NCBI GenBank assembly: GCA_037126765.1
Contig: JBBCBC010000024.1
Span: 22,107,554 to 22,171,553, forward strand
Length of the DNA: 64,000 nt
Reading direction: 5' to 3'
Source of the DNA: Stenogyne calaminthoides
Taxonomy: Eukaryota > Streptophyta > Magnoliopsida > Lamiales > Lamiaceae
Within the stretch, counting starts at the first letter, position 1. Each line of letters begins with the position of its first letter. Shown piece by piece: positions 43,951 to 54,919 of this stretch. Under the pieces are notes generated by a model. It was not told the DNA's origin and searched no databases. It saw nothing but the letters and a program-made list of their open reading frames with translations. Both the position numbers and the translations under genes were made by a program.

Positions 43951-45929
43951 CTCGGTTTCGGGCTCTGAAATTTTGAATTTTAATTTAATTCTTTTTTATT
44001 AAATTTGAAATTGGATAGTAGAATTGCTAGATCTTTTTTGCAGGTATCCAATTGTCATGGTATTTGATGAATGTTTAATTATGCATGCATATAATTCTAG
44101 TTTTTTAATTCGATTAGTTCGAATTCGTTTTGCCTCGTGAGAAAATCCATGAGTAGATTAGAATTTGTTTGATTTGATCAATGTAATAGACTAGTCTAGA
44201 TCTAGGTTTATTTATTTTTTGGAAATAAATTGTAACTGGATCGAGAACGAAGACAGAGACGGAGAATTAAAGATGGACGACCAAATGCCTGGACGTACGC
44301 AAGCCAAAGCACGCACGCAGGCTAGGGTGAAGTCCTAGCGACCGCGCGCTGCACTAGGCGGTCGCGGACGGGCAGGGCTGGACTCGCGTAGGCGCACGCT
44401 GGCGGAATTTGGCATCGGGCGGACCCGCCCATAGGGGCGCACATAGGCGCGAGCGGGCACGCGAGCGGGCGGAAGCAGTAGGCGGCGTTCGAGCTCGCAG
44501 ACAATAGCGATGGTGGGCACGTGCGGATCTGTCCGGGCGACGCGTTCGCTGCCGAGTGCCGCTGGGCGAAGAGCGTGGGATGGCCAATTCGGACGTGGGA
44601 TACGCATTCCGGGCCGTGAGATACTCGTTGCTGGACGTCGTCTCGAACCTTGATGGAGGATATTTTAAAGAATTTGTTGCGGTTGAGTGGGAGCCCTTTC
44701 GAGATGAACGATGAAGGCTATGAAGACGATTTCTTAAGATCAAGACATGAGAAAAATTAACCATGATAATTGGATATATTTGCGCAATTTGTTGCGGTTT
44801 AATTATATGTTTCATGCTTATTTAATTTGTTTGAATATGCGATGCATGAGATATCGTTTGTTAAAAATCTCGCTTTTGAAAATTACTAACTATGCTTAAA
44901 TAATTATTTGACAATTTTATTCCGGACAATAAAATTGAGTTAATTTTGACCTCCATGATTTATTTATTTGTGAATTCTTTTGGAGAAATTCCCCCCACGG
45001 GACTGCCAAAAGATAGCTTTCATATGAATAAATTCCGAATGATGATTGTGAATCATTATTAGTGGCAACGATGACCCTCCCCGCGAGGCTCATTCAAAAC
45101 AAAATAGTAATTATGTATTTAATCATAGTTATTACTTAGGTATGAAATTGATATGCATATACTTCCCCGAAGTCCCTGTCAATTTTATATTGGTCAAGTG
45201 AGAGCCAACTATTAATTTTGAATTAAATATTTGTAACTGTTCTTGTTTGTAATCTGCTTAAATGTGTTTAAACAATGACCCACCCCACGTGACTTATTTA
45301 AACTGTTTTGAGATGTTGGTTGATGCATGTTCATATTTTTTTGAGATTTTAATATGATTCATGTGATCGAAATATGTGATTTTTCTTGTGTTAATCCGGA
45401 TATTAACATAAGATGTGTTTAATTTCAGTTCAGCATGACGTTACCTTTTAACCCACTTTGATTACTTAGAGTTAATAAAGTAGCAATTAGGAAACTATAT
45501 AGACTCGAAATTATTTATTGTCTTGACCATGCAATTCGCATAAGTCCGTCCTTGACGAATCTAGACTTGCTGAGACTATGATTGTGAGGAAAATAAGTAA
45601 TATCATAAGTAATGGTTGAGATCCAATAAAATGGCTAAGTGTATCGTCTTGACTTCAACCGTCAGATGTGTTGCAACACGACACCAGAACTTGGAAACCA
45701 TTGCAGCTATTATGATAGATCTTAACGAATTCTTCACTCACCAGAATCGTAAAGCGAGTCAGATAGCCATACAAGATTTATTCTCATAGAAAATGGCATT
45801 AAGAGGTGTCAAGAAGAAGACCGACAAACGAGAATGCTTAATTGCTGTCTGAGAAGACATCGGAGGTCAGTCTGTCCCAAGCCTAAAGAAAGGTAATTCT
45901 CAAACACTAGTTGTTGAAACTTGTTTAGT
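43951..45929 (+). other. Copia A2 long leader and degraded gag region
   Basis: Two kilobases between primer-binding site and protease. It holds a GC-rich island (44274-44645) and then four C4 motifs (about 44991, 45077, 45164, 45282) in an AT-rich context. The leader of A3 (61530-62993, minus) has the same arrangement. The gag frame is not readable here. The overlapping open frames in the island reflect a lack of AT-rich stop codons rather than protein. Confidence 0.7.
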
Positions 45930-46500
45930 GGTGTATGCTCACATTCGTGGGTAGTGGATACAAGATCCATTAATCATGTTTGTTTCAATGATTCAAGGAT
46001 TCTAAATAATCCGGCAATTTAGTGGGAGTGAGACCATCATCACCATGGGCAATATTACGAGAGTAGCAGTTATTGCAATGCTACGAAAGTAACGATTATT
46101 GCAATGCTACTTGAGTAGCGGTTATTGCAATTCTATGAAGTAGTTACTGCAATGCTTCGTGATTAGCGGTTATTGCAGTACTACGTGAGTAGTGGTTGAA
46201 GCAGTAGGAGAAGTGCACCTATATTTTAGTGATATAATTTTAGTTTTAAGAGATGTTCTTTACATTCCAAGTTTCTAAACCCTTTTATGACGGATATATG
46301 GTTACTTTTAATAAAGTTGTTACCATTGCTCAAAACAATGAGTTTATCTATCATGGAACATTGTTGAAAAATCTCTATACTATTAATTGTGCACACCACT
46401 CGCAAAAAGCATCCTATAACATCGACTATTTCAAAAATAAAAGGAAACGTTCAACAGAAGTGAACAAAACACTTCTATGGTGAGGTCATATTAATCCAAA
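45930..46500 (+). pseudogene. Copia A2 protease and GAG-pre-integrase remnant
   Basis: After the minisatellite, LRDVLYIPSF lies at about 46245-46275. The 46253-46483 frame gives GYMVTFNKVVTIAQNNEFIY, GTLLKNLYTIN and KRKRSTEVNKTLLW, the GAG-pre-integrase region. The catalytic DTG/DSG of protease cannot be found. Confidence 0.75.
46047..46203 (+). repeat. 26-base minisatellite, about six units, in the copia A2 protease region
   Basis: Units begin GCAATGCTACG and contain AGTAGCGGTTATT, with 26-base spacing (one unit is 22). They sit where copia A protease would read a short Ala/Val-rich turn before VHLYFS and LVLRDVLYIPSF. Because 26 is not a multiple of three, the reading frame is destroyed. 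Confidence 0.88.
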
Positions 46501-47024
46501 TATGATTCAAAGGTTGGTGAGAGATGGTTCATTGGAGTCACTCCAAGTTGAATCATATCCAACTTGCGTTATGTTTGGAGGTAAAATGACCAAGGGGGCA
46601 TTTGGAGCCAAGTGGAATAGAGCCAAAGAAGTGTTAGAGATCGTTAACACTGACGTATGTGGTCGAATGTCAACAAAGCTAGGGGAGATTATGAGTATTT
46701 CATTACTTTTATCGATGATTACTCAAGATATGGGTACATTTTCCTTATGAAGCATAAATCTGAGACCTTTGATAAATTCAAAGAATTTAAGGTGCAAGCA
46801 GAGAATCATAGGGAAAGGAGTATTAAGTTTGTATGATCCGATCATGGAGGCGAATACCTCAGTGATGAATTTTGAAACTACTTGTTAGACGAAGGAATTG
46901 TATCCTAGTTGACTGCACCCGAAACCCCTCAACAAAATGGGGTTGCAGCACGAAGAAACCGAACTCTTTTAGAAATGGTCAAATCAATGATGAGTTATGC
47001 GGATCTACCCAAGTCGTTCTGGGG
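46501..47024 (+). pseudogene. Copia A2 integrase, catalytic Glu lost, 3' end deleted
   Basis: MIQRLVRDGSLESLQVESYP, GKMTKGAFGAK, EVLEIVNTDVCGRMST (first Asp), a DDYSRYG-type stretch changed to SMITQDMG in frame, a damaged RSDHGGEY region (second Asp), then TPQQNGVAARRNRTLLEMVK, where codon 46948-46950 (GCA, Ala) replaces the catalytic Glu. It joins LTR sequence at about 47025 (SFWG, then GGCTCAGAAG), so the rest of pol is deleted. Confidence 0.88.
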
Positions 47025-48108
47025 AGGCTCAGAAGATTTATCATACCAAATCTTGCAAATGGAATTAGTTTTCGATATGGATAATAATGTTGAGCCGTTT
47101 CTTGACCAAGAAAAAAGATGTTAATTAATATGAAGCTATTTCAGTGGCCTAAATTAATTAATGAACTGAATAATCTTAAACGCGGGAAATAATAACCGGG
47201 AGCCATATTAACAGTAATATGAGTTAAGATGGATAGTGCAATATTAATTATGTAGTGAGATTAATTAATATTTATGGGCTTGGATAATATTGTGACTCAA
47301 TATTGGAAATTCAAGATCCATTGGAAGGTCCAATCTTAATTCTCCTAAAGGCCCCTCAAGTAGCCCAAAAATAAAGTCCAATAACTAAAAAATGTGTTTA
47401 AAATAAAATAAATTATTGTTTCTTATTTTCCAATTTTTTTCGAAAATATTAAAGAAGGAAAGAGAAAAGATTTTCTTGATTTTCTTGAAAAGATTTTATG
47501 GAATATGTATTCTTGAAATACAAGATTATCCCATAAATTCAAGATGGGTCAAAGATCCTATTTCTTCTCTATTTAATAGGTAATTTTCGAAAACCCCTTA
47601 ATATAAGAAGGTGTGATTTTTTTGGAATATTTTAATTATGGAGAAAAGAATATATTGGATATATTCAAGATTTCTTGTAGATCAAGAAAAAGATTTTCCC
47701 ATCTTATTCCTAGGGCAAAAATCGGCCACCCCTAGTATTATAAATAGGGGATGGTTTTTTCATCCCCAATGCAATTCCATGTGTTGGAAAAAATTAGAAA
47801 TCCACAAAGGTGGTGCAACATAATTTTATTTTTTCTACAAGGACGAGGGAATACTTGAGAAGGTTTTTTGTGTGTTCGTGTGAACGGGATCCATCTTCTC
47901 CACGGTTGTCACTCCGAGAGGTTAGTTCACGTAAACTCCTAGCAATTCTGCATGCGTAGGATTTATGTGACGAATTTGTATGCATGATTTGTTGTTGAAT
48001 TATTATTTGAACTAATATAGGTTTAATTCATGCTAGTAATAATTGTTAGAATTAAATTTGTATTTAAATATTCATCCCGAATAGATCCGTGCAATCAATT
48101 CCCCAACA
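47025..48108 (+). repeat. Copia A2 3' LTR, 3' portion
   Basis: It matches the right part of the A LTR (reverse complement of about 57396-58490) and ends ATTCCCCAACA at 48108. The first part and the polypurine tract are removed by the deletion that fuses integrase to the LTR. Confidence 0.9.
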
Positions 48109-48177
48109 TCTCCTCCTTTCCTTTTATACACCTTTCCATATCTCTCTTCATCATGCAAACTAGGCTAGTTCTCTTCA
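48109..48177 (-). repeat. Gypsy 5' LTR, first part, inverted
   Basis: Read on the minus strand it starts TGAAGAGAACTAGCC at 48177, matching the gypsy LTR start at 6070, and ends AAAGGAGGAGA. The last five bases GGAGA (48109-48113 as TCTCC) are the same as 996-1000. Joined to 996 with one GGAGA removed, it restores the register of the intact LTR at 6070-6140. Confidence 0.88.
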
Positions 48178-48267
48178 GAACGATTTCACAATTAAAAGTT
48201 AGCGTTTGAGAGACGATGAAGCTTACGATAGATAACTATGATTTTCCCGGGTAAATCTTTTTGTTGC

Positions 48268-48540
48268 GCAAGAACACGTTTCATATTTCTTGGAAAATCT
48301 ATATCATGGACCGAAAATTGTGGGATTTGGTGTATATATTAAATCAGATTTTTTATTATGCATTTGAGCTAAGTCAATGGTAAGGGTGATGAGGTGGCAC
48401 GCCAAATCACTATTCTGGTTCCATAAAAAACTATATAGTGGGTTCTATATCACTACTGATATATACACCAAATCCCACAATTTTCGGCCCATGATATAGA
48501 ATTTTCAAGAAATATGAAATGTTCTCAAAATAAAATACGT
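48268..48540. repeat. Palindromic MITE-like repeat with complete arms
   Basis: Arms of about 65 bases (left from about 48268 to 48345, right from about 48460 to 48540) are inverted copies sharing CATATTTCTTG, CCGAAAATTGTGGG and TTTGGTGTATATA. They enclose a loop of about 115 bases. A single long hairpin could form. I see no clear target duplication or transposase. Confidence 0.8.
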
Positions 48541-49773
48541 CTCTCCGAATCGAGCCTCCACCGACGCGTTAATCCCTCAGAATAAATCATCTTTAGTAAT
48601 AATATTTTTTATTGATAAATACAAGCTCTGTTTCTTCGAGCTATATTGCCAAACTCATCACAAGCCTATAGTTTTGGAAAATCGTGATTTTTTTTTTTTT
48701 TGGGGGGACCAGGTTTTTCAACTACCTAGTCCAGGAAAGTCTATTACTGTGGAACTGAACCTTTTTTTTTCTTAAATAGGAATATAAGTATTGATTGAAA
48801 TTTTTATATTTCATGGAATTGAACACTTAGTGTGGGCTTGAGATTTCACACACAACACGTTTCTTTGATTTATAAAATTTATTATGGTAGGATTTGGTAA
48901 AAAAGATGGGTATTTTTGTTTAGCTTAGGTTTAACGCATAAAATTTCAGGAAGAAAGAGAAAAATTGCAGAAATATGAAAGAGCTTTCTTGAGCAACAAA
49001 CAGAGTGGACAAGAGTAAATAATTGTGAAGAAGACAATATAAAACCTTTAGTTTCTATTGATACAGTGATTAAAGAGGATCACAAAGGTCTTCAACAATT
49101 CGTGCTATATATTTACTTGGGAGTTTTAGGCGTCAATCATTTGTTGGTTTAGTGTGTATCTGAATGAAGCATTAAAAAGTATGAAATAGTTTATGAGTTA
49201 TCTGATGTGCCTCTCGTTGAGTCATACACACATAAAGTTAGTGTATGGTGGACTTGTAACGTGAAGTATATAAGTATTTATTTGTGTTACAAAAAATCTC
49301 AACTTAGAAACCCAAAAAATCCCATAAATAGAAGAAAAAAAAAGAATCAACATGGCTAGAAGAAAAAAAGTGTAGCAGGTAATTAAAAGTACATTATAGA
49401 AAAAATTGGAATCATTCCACCAAATGATTTGACAAGAAACCCAAAAAATTGAAAACTTATAGAACTTAAAAAGTCGAAATAATCGAGACAAATTTCAAAA
49501 CGAAACAAAATTACTGGACTAATAAAAATTTAATCGCCTGATAACAATAGTAATAATTCAAACACACAAACAGTGATCACTATCAAATGGTCTGAAACTA
49601 TATATATCAACAAAAGATAAGTCCCACTTCTCATGTAGAACATTTCTTTATAATCTCAAAGCACAATTTGCTGCTAATTCAATGCAAATCTAATTATAAG
49701 CCGCATCATCAATACAAAACCAAATTCTGATTCCAAGAAATTAACATCCTACAAATCATTATCTAAAGAAGCT
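48541..49773. other. Non-coding remainder of the FAR1/P450 unit, copy 2
   Basis: Inverted counterpart of about 7856-9091. On the plus strand 48990-49140 is open (NNCEEDNIKPLV, TVIKEDHKGLQQF) as in copy 1. No known domain. Confidence 0.5.
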
Positions 49774-49977
49774 ATGTACACAGGCATATTGTTCATCATT
49801 CTTTCCATAATTGTTGCATGCTGCAAGATACTCCTCCATTCAAGAAGAGAGAAAAACTTAACACCCACCAATTGGCCAATCCTGGGCATGCTGCCCAGCC
49901 TTCTCGTCAACGTGGGTCGGGTCCACGCCTTCGTCACCGACAAATACCTACCCCTGCACAACATAAAGGAAAAATAA
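49774..49977 (+). pseudogene. Captured cytochrome P450 N-terminus (CYP96A/CYP86-like), copy 2
   Basis: It opens with ATG: MYTGILFIILSIIVACCKIL (membrane anchor), then SRREKNLTPTNWPILGMLPS and LLVNVGRVHAFVT. The Pro-rich hinge followed by WPILGMLPSLL closely resembles CYP86-clan P450s. The match fades after HAFVT and the frame ends at about 49977. It lies antisense to the FAR1-like gene as in copy 1. Only the ER anchor and first helix are present, so no enzyme could be made. Confidence 0.65.
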
Positions 49978-50139
49978 AAGTAAAAATGCTATGACATCAA
50001 ACAAGAATTGAATCTGGAATACTCCTTGATCCTTCAACAATATTAAAACATGTTAAAATCAATTAACAATTAATTTAGTATAAAAAATGATTATAGTGAA
50101 AATATCACTATAAAACATACTACATGGCTGCAATGAATG

Positions 50140-51243
50140 GCTTAATCATCTGTATCCTCATCAAAATCATCAGAGTTACTTTGATGATCATCTATGGATC
50201 TACACACAAAGTACAAAGAAATATTGCATTGTTATTGTTGTTGCAACTAAAAAAAATTAAAACGGATTAAAATATAAAATATTGATGTATATCTCTCCAA
50301 TAATTTAGGACAATTGCGCTTATCATGACTTCATGAGATTGGCCGAGAAGTCCACATTCTCTACACAGTCTTTTATTGGAAATATTGTGTTCTTTTGATG
50401 ATTGCAATCTTTTCCACTTCCCTTTGCCCTCACTTTTAAGGGGTCAATAATAATAATTTGATGTTCTTCATCAATTTTTGCATCTGAAAGGCGTGGGTTC
50501 ACTTCTCGACCGATATTGATTTCTTTTACTTTGGTGTACAAGTCTTCAAGCACTTTCAATGTAAGATTAGTGCCAAAATCAGTTAAGGATGCATCATCCA
50601 CCAATAACGTAGCTACATGAGACAATTTTCCGTGACCTGTCATCAATGAAACATCTTCAATTTCATTGATACATGTATCACTTTTGTCAATTACCACTCA
50701 AACCTTTGCATTCTTTGTCCACCTATGCATGATGTACTTATCAGGTAATTCAAAGATTTTTTTGACTCAAAATATATCAACATGTGTCTGCATGGTATTC
50801 CTTCGAACTCAAACATTTTACAACTGCATGAAATGTGCTCCAATTTCTTGTTGTATAGAAGAATTTGATGTCTACTTCCATCAGCTTTGTCAGCCCTTCT
50901 AACAAAGTAAATCTCATTCTCTTTGCAGCTAGTCTCAAAATGAATAATATACGCATTAATTTCATCAATTTCTTTTTGGAAAGACAAAAAGTTCCTCTTT
51001 GTGTACAAATTGACCATTTGCCTTCTATTGGTCACAATGACTTACATTTCGGTCGCTCATTAATGTCAACATGATCAGCTGATAACTCATTATGTCGTTG
51101 ATTCCTAAGAGCACTATTTAACCAAGTAACAAAATCAATTAATGAGTTATGAAAACATGCCTTTTGAAAAAAGCATGAGCACTTTCAGCTCGTTGGCTAC
51201 TTGATATTCCTGCACTAAAAATATGTTTCATATATGTCGATGA
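50140..51243 (-). pseudogene. FAR1/FHY3-related protein, C-terminal half, copy 2
   Basis: Minus-strand counterpart of 6386-7483. 50691-51035 gives VRRADKADGSRHQILLYNKK and the SWIM finger CSCKMFEFEGIPCRHML. 50323-50697 gives SDTCINEIEDVSLMTGHGKL and VATLLVDDASLTDFGTNLTL. It begins (51243) at the same place as copy 1, right beside a copia B LTR. A frameshift lies near 50697. In some parts this copy is less damaged than copy 1 (for example RHNELSADHVD without a stop). Confidence 0.8.
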
Positions 51244-51244
51244 T

Positions 51245-52806
51245 CTATTATAAGGACATAATACTCGATGATGTTCAGTTTGATTTAATATTTAATATTA
51301 ATGTATGACAATACACTTGTTTAAATATTATGTTTGATTGTTTGCATTTATTAATGCAAGTGTTCCCATGAGTCATTGTTGTTATTGAGGTTGTGAGAAC
51401 TCAGATGACTTAAGCATGATTCTCAAATAGCCCCAATCAAGGATCATCAAGAATGGGATATTGATGATGCAATGGAGATTGGTGTGCGATCTGCATCATA
51501 CTCTTAGAGAGTGTAATAAGATCTCACTTACTACGAGATACTAGGTATCTCATGATGGATGCACAAATACCTTAGAGGGTATTGGTATACCCATCCGAGA
51601 AACCGTTTGATGTATTTTCCACTATATGTGTCTACGGTGTCTCGGTTAGTGGGAGCGATGCGATACTCCTTTGACTTGAGGACAATACGCACGACATGTG
51701 TGGAGTGATGAACTTTGACCATGACCGACGCTTGCACCCGTCTATGGGTAGATATGGCTTGGATTGGGTTCATCACGAAGTACATGTCGTGGTAGTTAAG
51801 CCAAGAATATGATTCATTCCTCAATGTGGATTAAGAGAGAATACTCATCTTCTCATCATAATTGGATCTAAGTCATCGGCCGATGCACGTCAACTTAGAC
51901 TTTGTGGCTAAGTTTGACATACATGATCAATTAGTGATTAGAGATAAATTTATTAAGTTATTTGAATAAACACTTCATTATGTTCAAGACTTAATCGATT
52001 ATTCGCGAATGAAAGGAGGAAATCGTAATAACCCATGTTTCAGTTACAGGTAGTTGCACTTTTCTCGCAACGTACCTCTTATATTGAGAATGTCTGATTT
52101 ATTGTCTAAGGTTCAATTAAGACCGTTAGTTTGACTAATCGCTCGATATATGAGGGCCTATGGGTCATACAATAAGTAGTTCCCTTTTACGGATTATAGT
52201 TAGTTGATTAAATGTTAAATTGGATTTAATATTTAATTTATGGAGAAGTAATTAATAATAGATTAATTTGGAATTAATTATTATTAATATTTAATTAAAT
52301 TGGATTTAATTAAATAAGAATTCCCAATAATTATATTTGGAATATAATTGTAGGATTTAATGTATATTGAAATAAATCGTAGAGATTTTCATATAAGACA
52401 TTTAAATCAGTAGAGATTTATATTTAGGGAATTAAATTAAAAGGAATTAATTTAATTCAAGATTAGGGATTTTATTTGCATAATTGGGCTAGATTGGGAA
52501 ATAAGCTAAGTCTCCCTATATATTCAGGCTCTTAGGAATTCACAAAGAGTATCACTTCATATTTTCTCCATAAGATCTAGAGTTAGAATTTTCCTAGCAA
52601 ATTCATCTCGGGATTCAACACTGGCAAATCTGTGCAAGTCCGTAATTGGGGATTACATGGATACCATAGTAGAGAAAATTGTATACGAATTACTGTAAGA
52701 ATTCCGTTTGCGTTTACTCGTATTTAATTATGCAAATAATTGTTCGTTGTTAGTGAACTGTTTATTTTCGATGCACATGTATTACATGTTTACGTGCCTC
52801 CAAATT
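51245..52806 (+). repeat. Copia B3 5' LTR
   Basis: It matches the B LTRs from about base 36 onwards (ACATAATACTCGATGATGTTCAG) to CCTCCAAATTCCA. The first about 35 bases are missing at the FAR1 junction and the final ACA is altered. Confidence 0.9.
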
Positions 52807-52810
52807 CCAG

Positions 52811-52822
52811 TGGTATCAGAGC
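52811..52822 (+). other. Copia B3 primer-binding site
   Basis: TGGTATCAGAGC directly after the LTR end. Confidence 0.92.
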
Positions 52823-54919
52823 TCCATGCTCTTGATTAATTGCATGAATTAATTGATTTATAAAATATTTTTTATAAATTAATCAGTACGGTCAATTTTG
52901 TTAATGACCGCACCAAATATGTTGTTGACGTGGGGCTGTGATAATGGGTTTGGTTGTTTTAATTGTTAATTGCTCATACATTATTTTTTGCCCCTTTGGT
53001 TTCGTCTTCCTCGCTGGCTCTCAAATTAGGTTTTTGAAACCTTAATCACCATCATCGCCGCGCGCCGCTTCGCTGGAGGAGGAGACCTGCGCGACGTCGC
53101 TCGAGACGGCGGTTCACCACCGCATCTCGCGACGCTTCGCGAGGACTCTCAGGCCGGTGACCATGGCGCTGCATTTTTTGATCTACTGCTCGAGTGCGAC
53201 TCCGAGGAGCGTCTCTGGTTCGCGAGCGACAGCGATTCACGTCATCGTCTTCGGTGAAATTGATTCGCATCGAAGAGTTGTAGCGACGGCTGAGTTGTTC
53301 GACCGCTGAACCATCGGTAAGAGTGATTCATCGCATGGGCCGTATCACGGCGGCGATTCACCAAGCCGCTTCAAGCGGTGGAGCGTAATAACCCGCGCTA
53401 GTGTATTGCGGTGGGGGTTTCCTTCATGCGCCGCTGTGCTGAGTCGATTTGAACGATGCAATGCACGAACGTGATAGACGTTTTCTGAAAAGTTGGGGAG
53501 CGACGCGGGTCGCGTCGCATTCACGCGGCGGCGATTCGTTTTCGCCGCTTCATTTTCAGTCTTCTGATGTGTTGCGTTCACCGCTATGTCCAATTCTTTT
53601 CTGGACTGTTCTTCGATTGTTCATGGTTTTCGATTGATTCTGTTGAATGATGTTCGATGAACTGAAAACTTGGTTTGGAAATTGGGTCGGGTGATGTTGG
53701 TTTACGGATTGGATCCTGTTTGGTTGGGCGGTGATGCGAGGAGGGTTGTTTGCAAATTTGATTTGAGACAGGCCCTCCCGTGCAATTTTGGAAATTGCAC
53801 ATGAGCCCCCATATTTATTAATTAAAATTAAATTGGATTTAATTTGTTAGAATTAATAAAATTTGGGTTTTAATAATATGTTTATTAGTTGGACAAAACT
53901 TAATTAAAAATTAATTCAAATTAATAAAAACCAATCTGCCTTAAATTTAATTGGATTAAATTTAAAAGGAATGGTAATAAAAGTTAGACTTTTATTTATA
54001 ATTAATTGGATTAATTATTAATATTTTTAAAATAATGGAAAATTGAATTTAAAATTGGATTTAAAATTCAAATGTTTTCAAAGGTTATCAAATCCCACTT
54101 AGTTGACTTATTCATTCAAATTCAATTTAATTTGTTAACGCATTTATAGTCCACATTATAATTGTTTGGGTAGGCGGCGCCCAATACTTGTCGGACCGTA
54201 TTAAATGTTTGGGTAGACGGCGCCCAATATTTGTTAGTCCGTATAAAATCATGTTTGGGTAGGCGGCGCCCAATAATTACTCAAATGTGATATAGATTAA
54301 CATCTTGGATCTTGATTAAGCAATTAATACCCCGCCTTAAAAATGTTTCTCACTAAAATATGGTTTTCTCATTGATTTGATAAGATGTCTTCCATCAAAA
54401 TTAAAAGAAAACCGGAGATTTCTTTCCAATGAGTATTTAAGGCCCTCGTCTTTTGCTCGGATCTACATCTAACGGAACTTTTATATGGACATGTAATGTC
54501 GCCGCTTGATGGTTGTAAACCAACTTAACTTTGTTTAACTCACCCTCGCGGGGACAAAGGGTAAGGGACATCAGTCGAACTAGGTTCGACAAACTAGGAG
54601 TTGCAGTTTACAATTGATTTAGAGACCCACCAGTTATGCTATTGTGATATTCAGCCCTCACTGGGATTATAATAGTAGTAATGTGGATCCTAGACCATTA
54701 TGATTTATATTAGATATAAATTCGTACTTTTTTTTTATGAGGTCGTTAAGTATGTGAAAATAATGGAGACAAAATAAACACAAAAGAAAGGCAATGTTTA
54801 TTTTGATTGCTGAGTATTGATCATAGGAATTATGTGTTTTAATTCCCGTTTTATTTTATTTCTCTTGGTTAGTTGAAATGTATAACTGTTATTGAGATTT
54901 GTTTTGGAAATAAACAAAT
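52823..54919 (+). other. Copia B3 long leader
   Basis: About 2.1 kb with a GC-rich island (53055-53600), an AT-rich middle, a triple hairpin array (54164-54276) and further CCCTCGCGGGG and CCCTCACTGGG hairpin-like words near 54545 and 54655. No long frame continues through it. Open frames in the island differ in all phases and look like composition effects. Short self-complementary stretches include 53366-53378 and 53528-53548. Confidence 0.75.
54164..54276 (+). repeat. Three spaced copies of a GGCGCC hairpin
   Basis: Copies at 54164-54187, 54207-54230 and 54253-54276 each read GTTTGGGTAGRCGGCGCCCAAT, in which TTGGG pairs with CCCAA around a GGCGCC palindrome. Copies 1 and 2 are followed by a similar GTCCGTAT-type spacer. 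Confidence 0.93.

Noticed and set aside
44322..44815. Several overlapping long frames in the GC-rich island of copia A2
   Set aside because: Frames are open in multiple phases, as expected from GC-rich sequence poor in stop codons, and the A3 island does not conserve them.
52811..52822. TGGTATCAGAGC as part of a tRNA gene
   Set aside because: Only the 12-base complement of a tRNA 3' end is present, at the position of a primer-binding site; no cloverleaf follows.
53052..53637. Arg-rich frames in the copia B3 leader island
   Set aside because: Open in several phases on both strands and without a continuous link to gag; treated as leader.
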